From NCBI RefSeq assembly GCF_040802235.1, contig NC_133167.1, positions 17,600,501 to 17,664,500 on the forward strand: a stretch of 64,000 nucleotides of DNA, given 5' to 3'. Position 1 is the first letter of the stretch, and the number at the start of each line of letters is the position of its first letter. Positions 22,043 to 34,129 of the stretch are shown here, piece after piece. The notes under the pieces are model-generated. The model was given only the letters and a program-made list of their open reading frames with translations. It was not told the origin of the DNA and searched no databases. The stretch is from Manis javanica (Eukaryota; Chordata; Mammalia; Pholidota; Manidae). Position numbers and translations under genes: made by a program.

Positions 22043-22690
22043 TTGGTTTGAGGTTGGAACTGGAGTGAGGTTAAGAAATGGAATTTAGATCAAGGTTGAG
22101 ATTGTGATCAGGTATTGAAGTTGGAGCCTGAGGTGAGGCGGAGGGGAAGCAAGGATTGGGTGGCAGCTTGGGATAAGGTGGAAGGTCAGAGAACGATGAA
22201 TGTCAGGAATAGGGAGAGACCCAGAAGTAGGGAGTGGCCGGGGATGGGGTTAGTGAGATTCAGGGAGATGCTAGATGGGGTTGGGACCAAGTATGGAGTG
22301 CAGTTCAGGAATGGGATGAGTGTGGGGGATGTGGGGAGTCTAAGGGAGGCGTGGCAGAAATGGAGTGAATATTAGGTATATATTAATGACTACAAGAGGG
22401 GCATTGTCTAAAATGCTATTCCAGGGACCAGGATGGAGACACCTTGGCCTGTTCAGCTTGAGGCTTTCCAAGTAGGTTGATGAGGAAGGAGTTAGGGGTT
22501 CAAGCCCTAAGAGATAGATGTGATACAGGAGAGAAGACAGAAGAATTCAGAAAGAATCCAGGGGGGAGGCTGAGAACTGGGCCTGGTAACCTCTGTTTCC
22601 TCTCCCTTCCTCCCTATTGCATACCCTGATGCCCACCTTTCCTCACCTTCTGCTGCCTGTGCCCAAAGATAAATCTGTCAAGAACTTCAG
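22043..22690. other. Purine-rich, G-rich intergenic stretch
   Basis: From about 22045 to 22450 the plus strand is strikingly G+A rich, with loosely repeated 'gagg/gttggg/atgggg' motifs. It looks like a degenerate minisatellite or simple purine tract with no clean period. An 86-codon open frame through it is compositional. Confidence 0.5.
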
Positions 22691-22699
22691 TAAGTAAAT

Positions 22700-23840
22700 A
22701 AAGATCCATATTTAGCCTGGGGAAATACAAATAACTAATGCACATCTGAAAAGATGCTTGGCCTCCCTAGTAACCTGGGAGCTAGGAATCCAACAGCAAT
22801 AAAATAAATTGTAAGTGTTTAAACAAGGGAGGGATATAGTCAGAACTCTCTTCAAACAAGTGTAACATTGCTTGATTAGATTATTAATGCAGTGTATCAT
22901 TCTCTGGGTAGAGTTCAAGACATAAATGATTTGGATTTCAGATCTGTAACAATATCAGGCTGTTGGCACTGAAATAACATGGTGTTATCGATATATCAAA
23001 AACTGGTGTTTTAATCACTAGGTAGGGTAAGGATTAGCTAGCTATCTGGTGAAGGGCAGGGAGATAGTTCACCTCAGGGAGGAGCTCATCGTCCAGGAAG
23101 GAGCTGGAATCAGAGATGGGGAGCATCTTAGAAGGGCACTGGGGCATTAGAGATGGGAGAGAATCAGGGATGGGCTTTGAGTGAGGGATGGGGTGACCAT
23201 CAGAATAGGGTGGGGACAGGGTTTGGGATATGAATGTATGTTTGGCACAGTGCTTGCTGATTTTTAAGTTTTCAAAATTTGTTTTGTGGGCTTGGTTAAA
23301 ATGTTCCAGCCTTCAAGTAATTATGTTGAAATGTTTCTCCTATGCTAGTTACTCTTCAGACCAACCACAGCTCCCTCACTATCGCTTCCCTCCCATCCAG
23401 TGGTCCATTCTTATTAGTTCCAGCAAAAATATTAATTGCTAATCTGGATTTTATTTCATAGGGTTTAAGATTGTCTCTTCTCAGAAACTTAATTTAGTTC
23501 GGGTCTTTCAGAGGCTGACAAGTCTCATAGATGCAGATGAAATAAAATGAGCCATCTCCTCTCGGGCCTGAGGGTCTTCCCAGAGATAACCACTAGCCAA
23601 GAAATCACGATGGAGTACAGCATTTTGCTGTTTCCAAACAAAGGTTGGAGGGACCAAAGATCTCTGGGTTTGACCCAGAAAGGCACAAGTGGCTAACAGC
23701 TATGCTGTCACCACCCCACTATTGCTTTCATTCATCCTGGCATTCTGTTTGTAAACTCAAGATCCTTCTTCCAACCTTGAGGGTAGAAATGAATTAAAGA
23801 ATTAAAAAAATAAAAAATAAGCAGAAAATGTTAACAGGCT
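22700..23840. other. Intergenic; short L1-like patch then no gene
   Basis: 22700-22770 ('ggggaaatacaaataactaatgcacatctgaaaagatgctt') looks like a short sense L1 ORF2 remnant. The remainder is unique-looking noncoding DNA. Confidence 0.45.
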
Positions 23841-24419
23841 TTCTGAAATTAGTTCTTTTTTAAATCAAAGTATTTCATGTACATTATTTTTAAAAGATGA
23901 AATAACTTTATAAAGCTTATAATGAAAACCAGCAGCAGCCCTCCTGTCCCACTCCTGCAGGCAAAGGCAGGAACTTCCAGCGCTCATAGCTGTTTCAGCT
24001 TGTAGTGATGTGCGTATTTCTGAATATAATGCTTATTCAGCTAGCTCTTGATTTTCTTCTTCCAGTTTTAGATCTCATCTATGGACTTCGTATTTTGGCT
24101 TTCAAGGACTTTGTGGTTAGAGCAACGTTCAGTGTTTTTGTTATACAACTATGTAAAAAATTGTTCACCATTGTGTTCAATGTTTATATTTCTTTTCTTT
24201 GTACAACTTCTGTTTTTCCTGGAATTAATGACAGGATTTTCCATATACTTTTCATTATACTGGTCCCAAATGTCTTCCTTGATACATACCCATTCATCAC
24301 ATAATCTGGAATTTTTTTTCTTTCTTGGAGACATTTCTCCTGGAGGCCTTCATTGTCCTGTTCCAGTCTGTATTGGTTACTTTCCAGGCCTGCTCCTTTT
24401 TCTAAATTGCTTTAACTAC

Positions 24420-25100
24420 ATTTCCAGATAAATTTTAGACTCTGATTGCCAATTTCTACAGAATATCCTACTGAGATTTTGTTTTGGATTATGCTGAAAT
24501 TGTAGACCAGTTTGGAGAAAATCGACATCTTAACAACATTGAGTTTTCTGATCCATAGCATGGTTTCTTTCTACAGTAATTTATGTCTTTTCTAATTTAT
24601 CTTGGCAATGTTTCATAGTTTTCAGTACATATATCCTGTACCTATTTTTTAAAATTTATCCCCAAATATTTTATGGTTATTAGGACATTATTATAAATGA
24701 CAATAATTAAAAATTTTTTTCCAGTTTTTTCTCAGTATAAAATAGAAATATAATTGAATTATGTATATTGACCTTGCATTCTGGGACCAGTAACCTCACC
24801 TATTAGTTCTAGTAATTAAAGATTCTTTTGGATTTTATATGTATATAATCATGTCATCTGATAATAAAGACAATTTTATTTCTTCCTTTTCTTTGTGCTT
24901 TTTATTTATATATTTTTTGCCTTATTTCACTGGCTCGGATCCCTAGTGTGATGCTGAATAGAAATTGTGGGCATCCTTGTCTTATTCCTAGTCTTATGTG
25001 TAAATCATTCAGTCTTCCTCTGTTAAATATGATATTAGCTAAGAATTTTTCACAGAGGCCCTTTGTTAGTTTGAGTAAGTTCTTTTCACAGCGACCATTA
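24420..25100 (-). repeat. Old L1 ORF2 fragment, antisense
   Basis: The plus strand shows antisense L1 ORF2 landmarks: 'catcttaacaacattgagttttctgatccatagcatgg', 'tgtatattgaccttgcattctgggacc', 'ggcatccttgtcttattcctagtctta'. Heavily mutated, no frame. Confidence 0.75.
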
Positions 25101-25114
25101 AATCTTTCTCTTTC

Positions 25115-25355
25115 TTCAAGGGCATGGGCTCTGGAGCCAGACTACTGTTGGTTACAGGTTTTGTGACTAAGGGCAGATTACTTAATCTCTCTCTCTTACC
25201 GTGTAAAATGTGGATAATAATAATGCTCAGATACCTCCTTTGAGAGTTGAATTAAATGAGTACACATACATACTTGTGTATATACATATGACATTTAGAA
25301 GAATGCCTACAATATAATAGTGCTATATAAATGTTATCTGTCATTATTATTTTGG
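25115..25355 (-). repeat. MIR SINE inserted in old LINE
   Basis: 'ggcatgggctctggagccagact', 'gtgactaagggcagattacttaatctctct' and 'gagttgaattaaatgag' are MIR landmarks. It interrupts the surrounding repeat DNA. Confidence 0.8.
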
Positions 25356-25369
25356 TTTCCTCTCTTATT

Positions 25370-26420
25370 TTGCTGTATTGGATTTTGCTGAGGAAGGATA
25401 TATAGGAGATAACCTTTCAGAGACCTTGAATTTCCAAAAAGACCTTTATTCTACTCTCACATTTGATTGGTATTTTGGCTGAGTATTGAATTCTGGGTTG
25501 GAATTCATTTCCCTTCAGAATTTTGCAGGCACTTCTTAATTTCTTCTAGTTGCTCGGATTGCTATTGGGACTTCTGATATTCTTCTAATTCTTGATCTAT
25601 TGGATATGATTGAATTTTCTCTGAAAAACTTTTAGGATATTCTCTTTGTCTTTTTAGTTGTAAAATTCATGATTATGGGTCTTGGTGTGTGTCCTTTTCT
25701 CAAATTTTTCTGGGTACCTGGTGAATCCTTTTAATCTGGAAACTCAGGTTCTGTGAATTTTTCTTCTATTATTTCTTTGATCCTTTTTACCTTTCATTTT
25801 CCTTAGTCTCTGTTTTCTAGGATTCCTTTTATTTGGGTGTTGAATCCCCAATGATTCTCTAATATTTTTATTCCTTTCTGATGATTTTTCAGTATCTTCA
25901 TCTTCCACTTTCCATGAAGCTGCCCTTAAGTTTACTTCCAGCTTTCGAACACATTAAAATTTTTTGCTATCATATTTTACATTTCTAATAGGCTTTATTC
26001 TGTCCCCCAGTGTTCCCTTTTATAGCACCTCTTTCTTGCCTCAGGGATACAGTATTTGTTCTTATTTCTCTGCAGATGAAGTTTTTGTGAAGATTTCTTT
26101 AGCTCCCTTCATTGTTTCTGTGTATTTTCTTCTAGTCTGATAACTCAGTTACCACTTTTTGTCTGCTTTTGGAGTCCTGTTAAGAAAAGTCCTTATCTGT
26201 TATTTTCTTTCACATATTCTTTGTTTTTGTACTTTGTGGGATTATGTCTTTAAGAAAAATCCCTTCAGTGTCATTTCTTGTGGGTTTTTGAGAGAGAAGA
26301 GGTAAGAACATTCCTCTAAATCCTCCATTTTTGATACAAAATTCTCCTGGGTTTAAAAAACCTACTTATGAATTCCTCAGGTATAAACTCTCTCATTTGG
26401 TATATTGGCTGGCAGTTGAT
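25370..26420. repeat. Ancient long repeat, family unnamed (copy 1)
   Basis: T-rich sequence with 'ttggaattcatttcccttcagaattttgcaggc', 'attatgggtcttggtgtgtgtcc' and 'ctgtgaatttttcttctattatttctttgatcc'. The same motif order reappears at about 56880-57520, so it is an interspersed repeat, not unique DNA. I recognise the pattern from mammalian genomes but do not assign a name. Confidence 0.55.
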
Positions 26421-26984
26421 TATAGTGGTTGTTAGGTCTTTATAATATTTGAGAGCTCATCTGTTGAAGAGCATTTTTTCAATGGAAGTTTTGTAGGTGT
26501 CCTGAATTATGAAGAAATCTACCCAGAGGCAGTGTCATGGCTGTCTTTGCTGGGGCCCTACTGGGCCACATGGTTCAGAGCACTTTTTTGTTATTGTTTT
26601 TATTTCTTGGTCCTAGGTTTCCACACCATTCCAAAGGGCAGATTTCAGTTCTCAGGCTTGGTATTCTGGACTTTCCCTCAGGTGGCCCCTTTCCCCCCAT
26701 AGTTTAGGGAAGGCAGCTCACACTGAGGTCATGACTCAGAGCCAGCAGGTGTTTTTCTATTCCTAGACAAGGGTGGGTCAGCTCTTCCCTGGTTCTTGCC
26801 TTTTGCCAGGAATCCAGTTCCGGTCCCCTGCTGTGCATGGGGGCTGTAGATGCTCTGGTGTTACCATTCCCATTCTGAAGGCACAAAACTAGTTTTAGTA
26901 TCATTCTGGGTTCCTGTGGCTTCAACTCCCACTCACTATTAAGTCCATACATCTCTATGTTCTCTTTTACTTTCTGGCCCTTAG

Positions 26985-27011
26985 CAATCTCTCTCTCTCT
27001 CTCTCTCTCTT
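26985..27011. repeat. (CT)n microsatellite
   Basis: About 12 CT dinucleotides next to T-rich DNA. Confidence 0.9.
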
Positions 27012-27142
27012 TTGCTTTTGGCCTCAGATATTTACTTAAAAATTAAAAAATATATGTTATTGATAATTTTTTAAAATTTTAATTAATTAATTAATTGACT
27101 GATTGATTGATTGATTAATTTTGGTACAATTACATGAGCAAC

Positions 27143-27595
27143 TGTCTTGCCAATGGGTTTCAGCCTCGGGCAAGTTTGCTATGGATTCAGTGTGACCAAA
27201 GACAATGACAGCAAAACGTTCTTGAGGTGAAAGGGTTATATTCAACTTTATTTCCAGGTGGCAGATCGGTCACTAAAATCCCATTCACTCAGAGCGAGTC
27301 TGCATGCAGCAAGCTGGTCTCTGCCTCTGGGCCCCTCTGTCTGCACAGCCGTCCTCTGGGCCCCTCTGTCCGAACACCTATCCCCTGGGCCCCTCTGTCC
27401 CTGGCACTGCCACCACTCCAGCCTCTGCTCTGCTCTCCTGCAGCATTGTATCCCTGTCACCGTGTTGTGTGCAGAGCCTGGGGTGCAGCTCTTTTTATAC
27501 AGTCAACAGCCATGTATTGCCCACAGGTGTGCAGTGAGCTAGTCAACCAGGGCCAGGTGAGAATCCTGGCTACAGGAACTCTCATTTTATCCACA
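27143..27595 (-). mobile_element. Solo endogenous retroviral LTR with 5-bp target duplication
   Basis: 453 bp, bounded by TGT at the left and ACA at the right, so each strand begins TG and ends CA. GCAAC flanks both sides (27138-27142 and 27596-27600). On the minus strand the promoter-like order is correct: a TATAAAA box (complement near 27490-27496), then AATAAA (complement 27247-27252), then about 100 bases of U5-like sequence. No internal retroviral genes are present, so it is the usual product of LTR-LTR recombination. It interrupts an L1, so it is younger than that L1. A 5-bp duplication does not by itself define the retroviral class. Confidence 0.82.
27325..27411. repeat. 29-bp tandem repeat, 3 copies, inside the LTR
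   Basis: The core ctctgggcccctctgtc starts at 27325 and 27354, with a slightly altered third copy at 27383. The period is 29 bases and the spacers diverge. It lies between the TATA-like and AATAAA-like sites. Confidence 0.85.
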
Positions 27596-27770
27596 GCAAC
27601 ATTGTGGTTACTAGATTCCCCCCATTATTGAGTCCCCACCACCTACCCCATTACAGTCACTGTCCATCAATGTAGTAAGATGCTACAGAGTCACTATTTG
27701 TCTTCTCTGTGCTATATATACTGCCTTCCCCGTGCCCCCCCTACATTATGTGTGCTAATTGTAATTATCA

Positions 27771-30700
27771 TTTCTATGTAGAGTATGTGTGTGTGTTTGC
27801 TTCCCATGCTTTGTCAGTCCACCATCATGACAGGATATCAATAAAAAGTCAAGTAGCATATAAAATAAATATAGTTTCTCTTCCTGTTCTTTATTTCCTG
27901 TACTTGAATATGAGCATTTCTAAAACTTTCTCCCAGTGAATTTTAAATGTCATCCCGAAGGACTCATTGACCAGATTTCTAGTGAACTAATACTGTGTAT
28001 ATGTGTATGTTGCATAGTCTGTGTACATCTGTATGTGTGTTGTGGGAGCAAATGACCTCATGTTACCCCAGAGTTATGACCCTCTTTTTTGCCAGATTCA
28101 CATCAGGGTATGGGAGGGGTAAGATATAGAAGGTAAGCAGGGAGGTGCTTCTGAAGAAATCCAGTCATTTCCGACATGGGAAGAAATTGTATTGCTCAAC
28201 TGAAATGTATGAGGCCACATCCGTACCTCTCTTGGTTCCCATATTGTAAACAACAGGCTGTCTTCCTGAAAGATCTGACTTTGTTCCAATTTTGAAAATG
28301 TTGAGGGTGGAGGGACACTAAGCAAGCAAGGCCTAAGGGCCATGCAGTGCAGGGCTCTACAATCTGCCAGAGTCCTTGCGTGTTCCACTTGGCTGGAATC
28401 CTGATGATACTCAGCACTTACCGCCCCTGAGCACATTTGCCCTAGAATTTTAGAAAACGTGTAATAAATAAGAATCAAATAACCAGTTACATAATTATGT
28501 ATCAAATGTTTGCTATGCACCCAACTTTGTGTTAGACCCTAAAAAAAAGGGCAGATACTGTAGAAATGAAATTTAGGTGGACAAAGGAAACTTGAGAGTG
28601 AAGGGTTTGTGAGGAGCATATGAAATGTCCTGTAACACCAACGTGACTGGAACAAAGATATCTCTCTGGTGGTCTTAGTGTACCGCAGCTGATCTGAAGA
28701 TTTGGAAAATGCTTCTAGTTCAAAGAAAGAGAAAGATTTAGTGAATAGTCACTTAAGCTTTCTGAACCTCAGTTTCCTCTTCTGTGCAATGAGGTTTGAT
28801 TAGGTAAACACTCTTCCAGTTCTGAGAAGCTCTAAATCTAAGAGTCTACTGAGAAGTACATTTACATCTGTATTTGTAGAGATGTAGGACTCCACATGAA
28901 TTTGATATGAAACTTCTGTCTTTGTCCAGATCATGATCATAAGCAGCTAGATGCTTCATAGAATGCCACTTCTTAGTACATGATTTCTGGGCGGCTGTTG
29001 ACCAGGACTGACCCAAGGAGTTCCCAGGAGGCTCCCTCCTCTTGCCCCGCTGGCCTCTCCTTCCTTTGCTCTCCCCAAGCTCCAAGACCTTCCTCCTTCA
29101 TCTGTCAGCAGTTCATTTATTTGGGGTAGGCAGGCCCCGTGGAAAATGGGCAAATGTCCCTGGGTGAGGGGAATCCTTTTCTCTCAGTCACTAACCCCAA
29201 AATGAGAAGGGGTTTCTGAACTTGTTCTCTTGCATAGAGGAGCCTCTCTTTCTGAGACTTCGAGGTCACGAGCAAACTGACCTGCCACAGTCCAGCACGT
29301 CAGCTTAGCCTCTCAGTGTGTATCTGCTGATGAGTGAGGCCCTAACAGGTGCCAGGCACTGCATAAAGCAGTCTTTTTTACATGAATTATTTCACTTGAT
29401 GCTTACCAAGACCTTATGGCAGGATTATTTATTACCACCATTCTTATGGATGAGGAAAATAAGACCCAAGGAGATTAAGTACTGCCCCCAAGGTGATGCA
29501 GCTGCAGATAAGTGGCAAAACTAGAGTTTAAATCAAGGGCTAACTTTTTGCAGAGCCTGAGCTCTCAGCTGCTTGTGGAGAAACACTGCAGTGGAGTGAA
29601 AACCTCAGCGGGGCTTGGAGTCAGGCTGGGTCTTGGTCTAATCCTGCCTTGTATGACCTTGAGCAAGTAACTTAACTAACCCCCTGTCTCTTTGAAGGGA
29701 TGGTAGCATCGGAAGCTTGTCAAGGTTGAAAGTAATGTGTGCCAGGCTCTTGGAATAGACTAGGGCCTTGATAATAGCAGACAATATCATAGCAGAGAAT
29801 CCCAGAAGGGTGAGCCAGTTGAGGAAGTGACAAGTAACCCCAAATCTTCTAGCTTCAATGGAAGTGCTTCTTGAATGATGTCACGGGGTCAAAGAGCTAA
29901 GGGAGAGTTGGGATATACCACTTTCAAAGGGACTGGACAGCTGTGAGATGAAAAGACAGAGTTTGGAAAGGGAATCAGTGGTCTTCCTTCATGTTCCTAC
30001 AACATCCGCCTTTCCTCTTCACCTGGATCATTCCCGTTGGCATTCCTATTACTATCTAATAAAAAGATGCTCCCTTTTTCGACCCCACAGCCTTATCAGC
30101 TATAGTCCTGTTTCTCTGGAACCTGACCTGGGTCCCTTTTGGGATTCACATACGTCTGAATATACCTGAAAGGAATGAAAGGTCAAGTCAAGGGCCCTTC
30201 AAGAAATGAACTCATCCCTAGGGGGCAAGAGTAAGGCCCATGGGCCTGCAGAAGAGTTGGCAGGAATGGGAGTGGGGGCCACAGGGAAGACCAGCCCTGA
30301 GCCATGGACTCTGGCTGGAGGACTTTTGCCAGAGTATGAGGGAGGTGAGGCTGGGAGTGAAAATGAAAAAATGGGATATTTTGGCAGTGCAAGCAACATA
30401 CCACTTAGGGAAACTAGAAACTAAGGGTGCCCCGTTCTATTCTAGGTGGTTGGGCTGGAATCAGCGGAAGGGTTAAGGCCAGCCTGGCATGAAGGCCGGG
30501 AAGCCTCGAGGGAGCAGCTGGGAAGAGGGTCCCAGAGAGGTTCCTTGAGGTAGCCTACTTCATTAAGCAGGTCTTTCTCTCCCCTCTTTCTCTACTTCTT
30601 TCTGCCCATAGCTATTCCGTAAGTTTACATCACCCCAAAGGAAAAGCTCAGGTAACACCCCACTCTCCTACTTTGAAAGAAATAACTTTGGTTGGCCCAG

Positions 30701-30775
30701 TTTTGGCACTTTCAGGTAGAACACACACAGTTTGGTGCATGGAGGCCTGGATGACCCCTTCAGAGAAGTCTCTGA
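27771..30775. other. Intergenic, mostly unique, with MIR fragments
   Basis: MIR-like patches occur at about 28735-28830 ('cctcagtttcctcttctgtgcaatgagg'), 29330-29545 ('ccaggcactgcataaagcag...tggatgaggaaaataagacccaaggag') and 29600-29740 ('ccttgagcaagtaacttaacta'). No exon, retrocopy or RNA gene recognised. Open frames up to 140 codons have no domain. Confidence 0.5.
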
Positions 30776-30779
30776 ACTC

Positions 30780-30995
30780 TCAGAGCTTTTGTGTATGTTA
30801 TTCCATTTAACTGCCCATCCTCACGCCTCCATCTGGTTAAATTCTATTCATCCCTTAGGAGTTGGATCTTCCTGAAAGCCTCCCCACACTGAGTTATAAC
30901 TTCCTCCAGGGGCTCCCACAAAACCATTGCACATCTTGACTCTAGTGCTTATCACATTTGGGTTGGGTTACTTGATTTTTTTTTGGTCTGTCCCT
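30780..30995 (-). repeat. L2 LINE 3' fragment, antisense
   Basis: 'catcccttaggagttggatcttcctgaaagcctccccacactg' and 'tgcacatcttgactctagtgcttatcaca' match the antisense L2 3' pattern. Confidence 0.65.
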
Positions 30996-31534
30996 CCATT
31001 AGGCCATAAGATCTTGGGGTAGACACTAAGGCATTCACTTTTTCTCTAGAGCCAGGGAAAGAGTCATGTCTGAAATGAATGGAATAGCCTATTAGTCTCT
31101 GTCTACCACATGGAGGTATTTTTGGGGGACAAGATTCAGGTATATGATGGGAAGAGAGAAAACCCCCCACTGGCTTATTCCAACTATCGCATGTTCCTTT
31201 TTGCTCATCAGAGTCTTATGAGAACCAGCCCTCAGGAAGCTGCATAATTTGAGATTGGTTTATAGGGCTGTGACTTCCTAGATGCAAGCCACCTAATCTC
31301 ACTTACTAGCTGGTGTAAATAAGTGAGTAATCAAATTTTAAAGGCAGAACAGATCTTAAAAACATCACCACCACCTTTTTATGACAGGCAAGTGGAGGCA
31401 ACTGTGTATATTCTGTATTAACACTATAGCTAGGAACTCAGTTGAACTTTATGTCAAAATTGCTATGCATAAAGTTTAGCCCAAATTACTATATCCATGA
31501 GGTTGGACAAAATTAAAGATTTAAATAAATACTA

Positions 31535-31725
31535 CCAGCTAACATTTATTGAGAACTTACCATGTTCTGTTACTGAGCTAAGTTCTTTATGTGTTAACTA
31601 ATCTAAGCCTTAAAATTCTCTTCTGAGGCTGATCTTGTAATTAACTTATTTTATACAGGAAGAAACTTAGGCACAAGAGTTTAACTAGAGTTGGTACATG
31701 CACACAGGGATCTTTGCCACTAAAC
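31535..31725 (+). repeat. MIR SINE
   Basis: 'ctaacatttattgagaacttaccatgttctg', 'tacaggaagaaacttaggcacaagag' and 'aactagagttggtac' follow the MIR order. Confidence 0.75.
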
Positions 31726-31832
31726 CAGTTCCAAGTGTTTACCTACTTTGCATGATGGATGGGAATAAGTGAATAAATGAAAGAGTAATTTTTGGACTGC
31801 TCTCTGAGTCTCTTATTTTTTGGATTTTCTTT

Positions 31833-31903
31833 CCCCTGGAATCTTTATTGATCTATCTGGAAGATAGATAAGATTTTCCCCTGGAATCTTTATCTATCTG
31901 GAA
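31833..31903. repeat. Short tandem duplication (about 38 bp, 2 copies)
   Basis: The block ttcccctggaatctttat plus 'tctatctggaag' appears twice in tandem, with a small GATA-type linker between the copies. Confidence 0.8.
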
Positions 31904-32144
31904 GAAAAAAGTCATGGGCATAATCTTATGAGTCCAACTGTCAGTCCTACGGGAATTAGGCTCCCCAGTAACTTGGGAGAAGGCTTTCTGGTATAGTGAG
32001 GAGAGTAATGAATGGGAAACTTGCTGATCAGGGTCCAGCACTATTTCTGTCACTCGTAGTTCCAGATATTAGGCAAGGGTCTAACTGTTCTGGGCCTCAA
32101 GGTGTTCACCGGTCAAAAGGAAAGGGAAGGTCAGTCTGAATGTA

Positions 32145-32670
32145 GACTTCTTTTTAAAATTGAAGTATCATTGATATGCAATGTTATATTGGTTTCAAAT
32201 TTTTTTTATTGAAGTATCATTGATATGCAATCTTATATTGGTTTCAAATATAAAACACAGTGGTTCAACAGTTACCCATATTATTAAATCCTCACCCCCT
32301 CTAGTGTGGTTACTATCTGTCAACACAGAAAGAGGTTACAGAATCATTGAATATATTCTCCATGCTGTGCTACTATCCCTGTGACCAACTTATAATTGAG
32401 AATTTTTGTACCCTTTTATCCCCCTCAACCACTCCTCCCCCATGGTAATCACTCACTTCTGTGAGTCTATTGCTATTTTGTTCCTTCAGTTTTGCTTTGT
32501 TTTTTTATTCCACAAATAAGTGAAATCATTTCTGGCTTATTTCACTGAGCATAACACCTCTAGATCCATCCATGTTGTTGCAAATGGCAGGGTTTCATTT
32601 CTTTTTATGGATGAATAATATTTCATTGTGTATATGTACCACATCTTTATCCATTCTAGATGTGGATCTT
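32145..32670 (-). mobile_element. Truncated L1 3' end with duplicated tip
   Basis: Minus-strand L1 of the local 3'-end type: 'gttacccatattattaaatcctcacc', 'cttatttcactgagcataacacct', 'ccatccatgttgttgcaaatggcaggg'. The first about 50 bases (attgaagtatcattgatatg... to ggtttcaaa) occur twice, at about 32158-32201 and 32207-32251, differing at one clear base. Confidence 0.82.
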
Positions 32671-33990
32671 TTAAACTCCTTTCCACCAGACAAGTCTAGG
32701 TTTAGGTAAAGCACTTCAGGGCCACCACTCACAGGTGGGCAGGTTTGACATTGCACAGCCCAAGGGGTTTGTATAGAACACGATGTGAATAACACACTTA
32801 TTCTATGTAGATTTCCTGATCTGAATTATCATAATCTTCCCAGAAACAGAGTGGTTTTGGGCAGCTCTGAACCTGTTCCCTGGGAGCTCCTATGACATTG
32901 AGACCCCTGAGCCTTTCAGAAGCACCCTGGGAGTCATGCTAATGCATTTTTGGCAGTTGAGCTGGACCCTTGGTTAAGCTTGGAGTTAAGCAGGGGGCAG
33001 CAGAGATGTCCAAAGTGCCATAGCCAGCTGTGCAGTCTAGTTTAGTAAATCGCTTAGCATAATGCTGGACATCCAAGAAAGCCTCTAGAAATGCTAGCTG
33101 GTATTATTACCCTAATGGAATAAGGAAGAAACAAGGGACCAGCTTGTGGGAAATCAAGAATTTGACCTAACCAGGGTCATTGGTGCAGAGAGAGCTTTGA
33201 TAGGAAGTTGACCCTGTTTCTGGCCAAGGGAACATCTCTGACATCAGACTTGCAAGGCTGTTGGGAAATCAGTGGTGTGTCTGTTTTCTCCCGGAAGGTG
33301 ACTTGCGCCTGTCTCTGAAGCTGCTGGGGGAGGGGCCTTGCTTTGGGTCAGTGATCTCTGCTCTTTCCCACACCCCCTCCCCACCCCCACCTCTGTTCCA
33401 CTTGGGCAGGTGGAATGGTGAGGAGGAAGCGCCGTGCAAGGCCACTTAACTTTCGGCTGAGGTCAGCAAGAATTGGGGGGGTGTCTTGGACATTGGAAGC
33501 ATGCATGGACAGACAGAGGAAGTGGGATACAGTCCTGTAAGGGAAGGAATCACTCTCCCAAACAATTCTAATTCCCAATGAACACTGGCCTTGGGGTACT
33601 GCACCATTCTTGTTACTTTCCCCAATCTTCCCATACTTTTGTTCAAAGTCTCTATTAACGTTCCCATGATTTAGTTAAAACTCTCTCCTTGCCCAGCTCT
33701 GGTATGGTATCTGGTTCTGGCCAGAACCCTGATCCATTCAGGAGTTGTTGTAAAGCTGCATTTTAAGCAAGAAGCCCATGGTAAACTTGCAGAACTTTTA
33801 GAAACACTGCTCCTGGGGTTTTAATGCTTCCTACTTCATTTTGCCACTAGTGCTTAACTCATTTGAGACTAAGGTGATGTTTTTCAAAGGCAAGTTTACC
33901 GGGAAATGAAATAAAAAAAAAAAAAAGAGTAATACTATTCAATGAGAAAATACAAAGGCATAGAGATGGACGTATCCACAAAGCGAGAAC
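32671..33990. other. Intergenic, no gene seen
   Basis: Unique-looking noncoding DNA with a C-rich patch at 33365-33400 and an A-run near 33912. No recognised gene. Confidence 0.45.
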
Positions 33991-33993
33991 AAT

Positions 33994-34018
33994 CCCAACC
34001 CAACCCAACCCAACCCAA
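33994..34018. repeat. (CCCAA)n microsatellite
   Basis: Five pentamer units in tandem. Confidence 0.95.
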
Positions 34019-34129
34019 TAAACGGTAACAATGCAAAACTGTACAAACTAATTATGACTATGACTCCACCCTCCAATTCTCTTTGACAATAACACCCTTT
34101 TAATAGCTTGGTGTATATCCTCCCAGATA

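Larger units (their letters stand above)
27060..27770 (-). mobile_element. L1 3' end split by a solo LTR
   Basis: Minus-strand young-type L1 3' end. The left part (27060-27142) has an ATTA/TTGA-rich tail and 'ggtacaattacatgagcaac'. The right part (27596-27770) continues 'attgtggttactagattccccccattattgagtccccacc', 'gtcactgtccatcaatgtagtaagatgctacagagtcac'. Removing the 453-bp LTR plus one 5-base duplication makes the L1 continuous. Confidence 0.85.

Noticed and set aside
22115-22375. 86-codon plus-strand frame in G-rich DNA
   Set aside because: Composition-driven, Arg/Gly/Glu-rich, with no domain and no homologue that I recognise.
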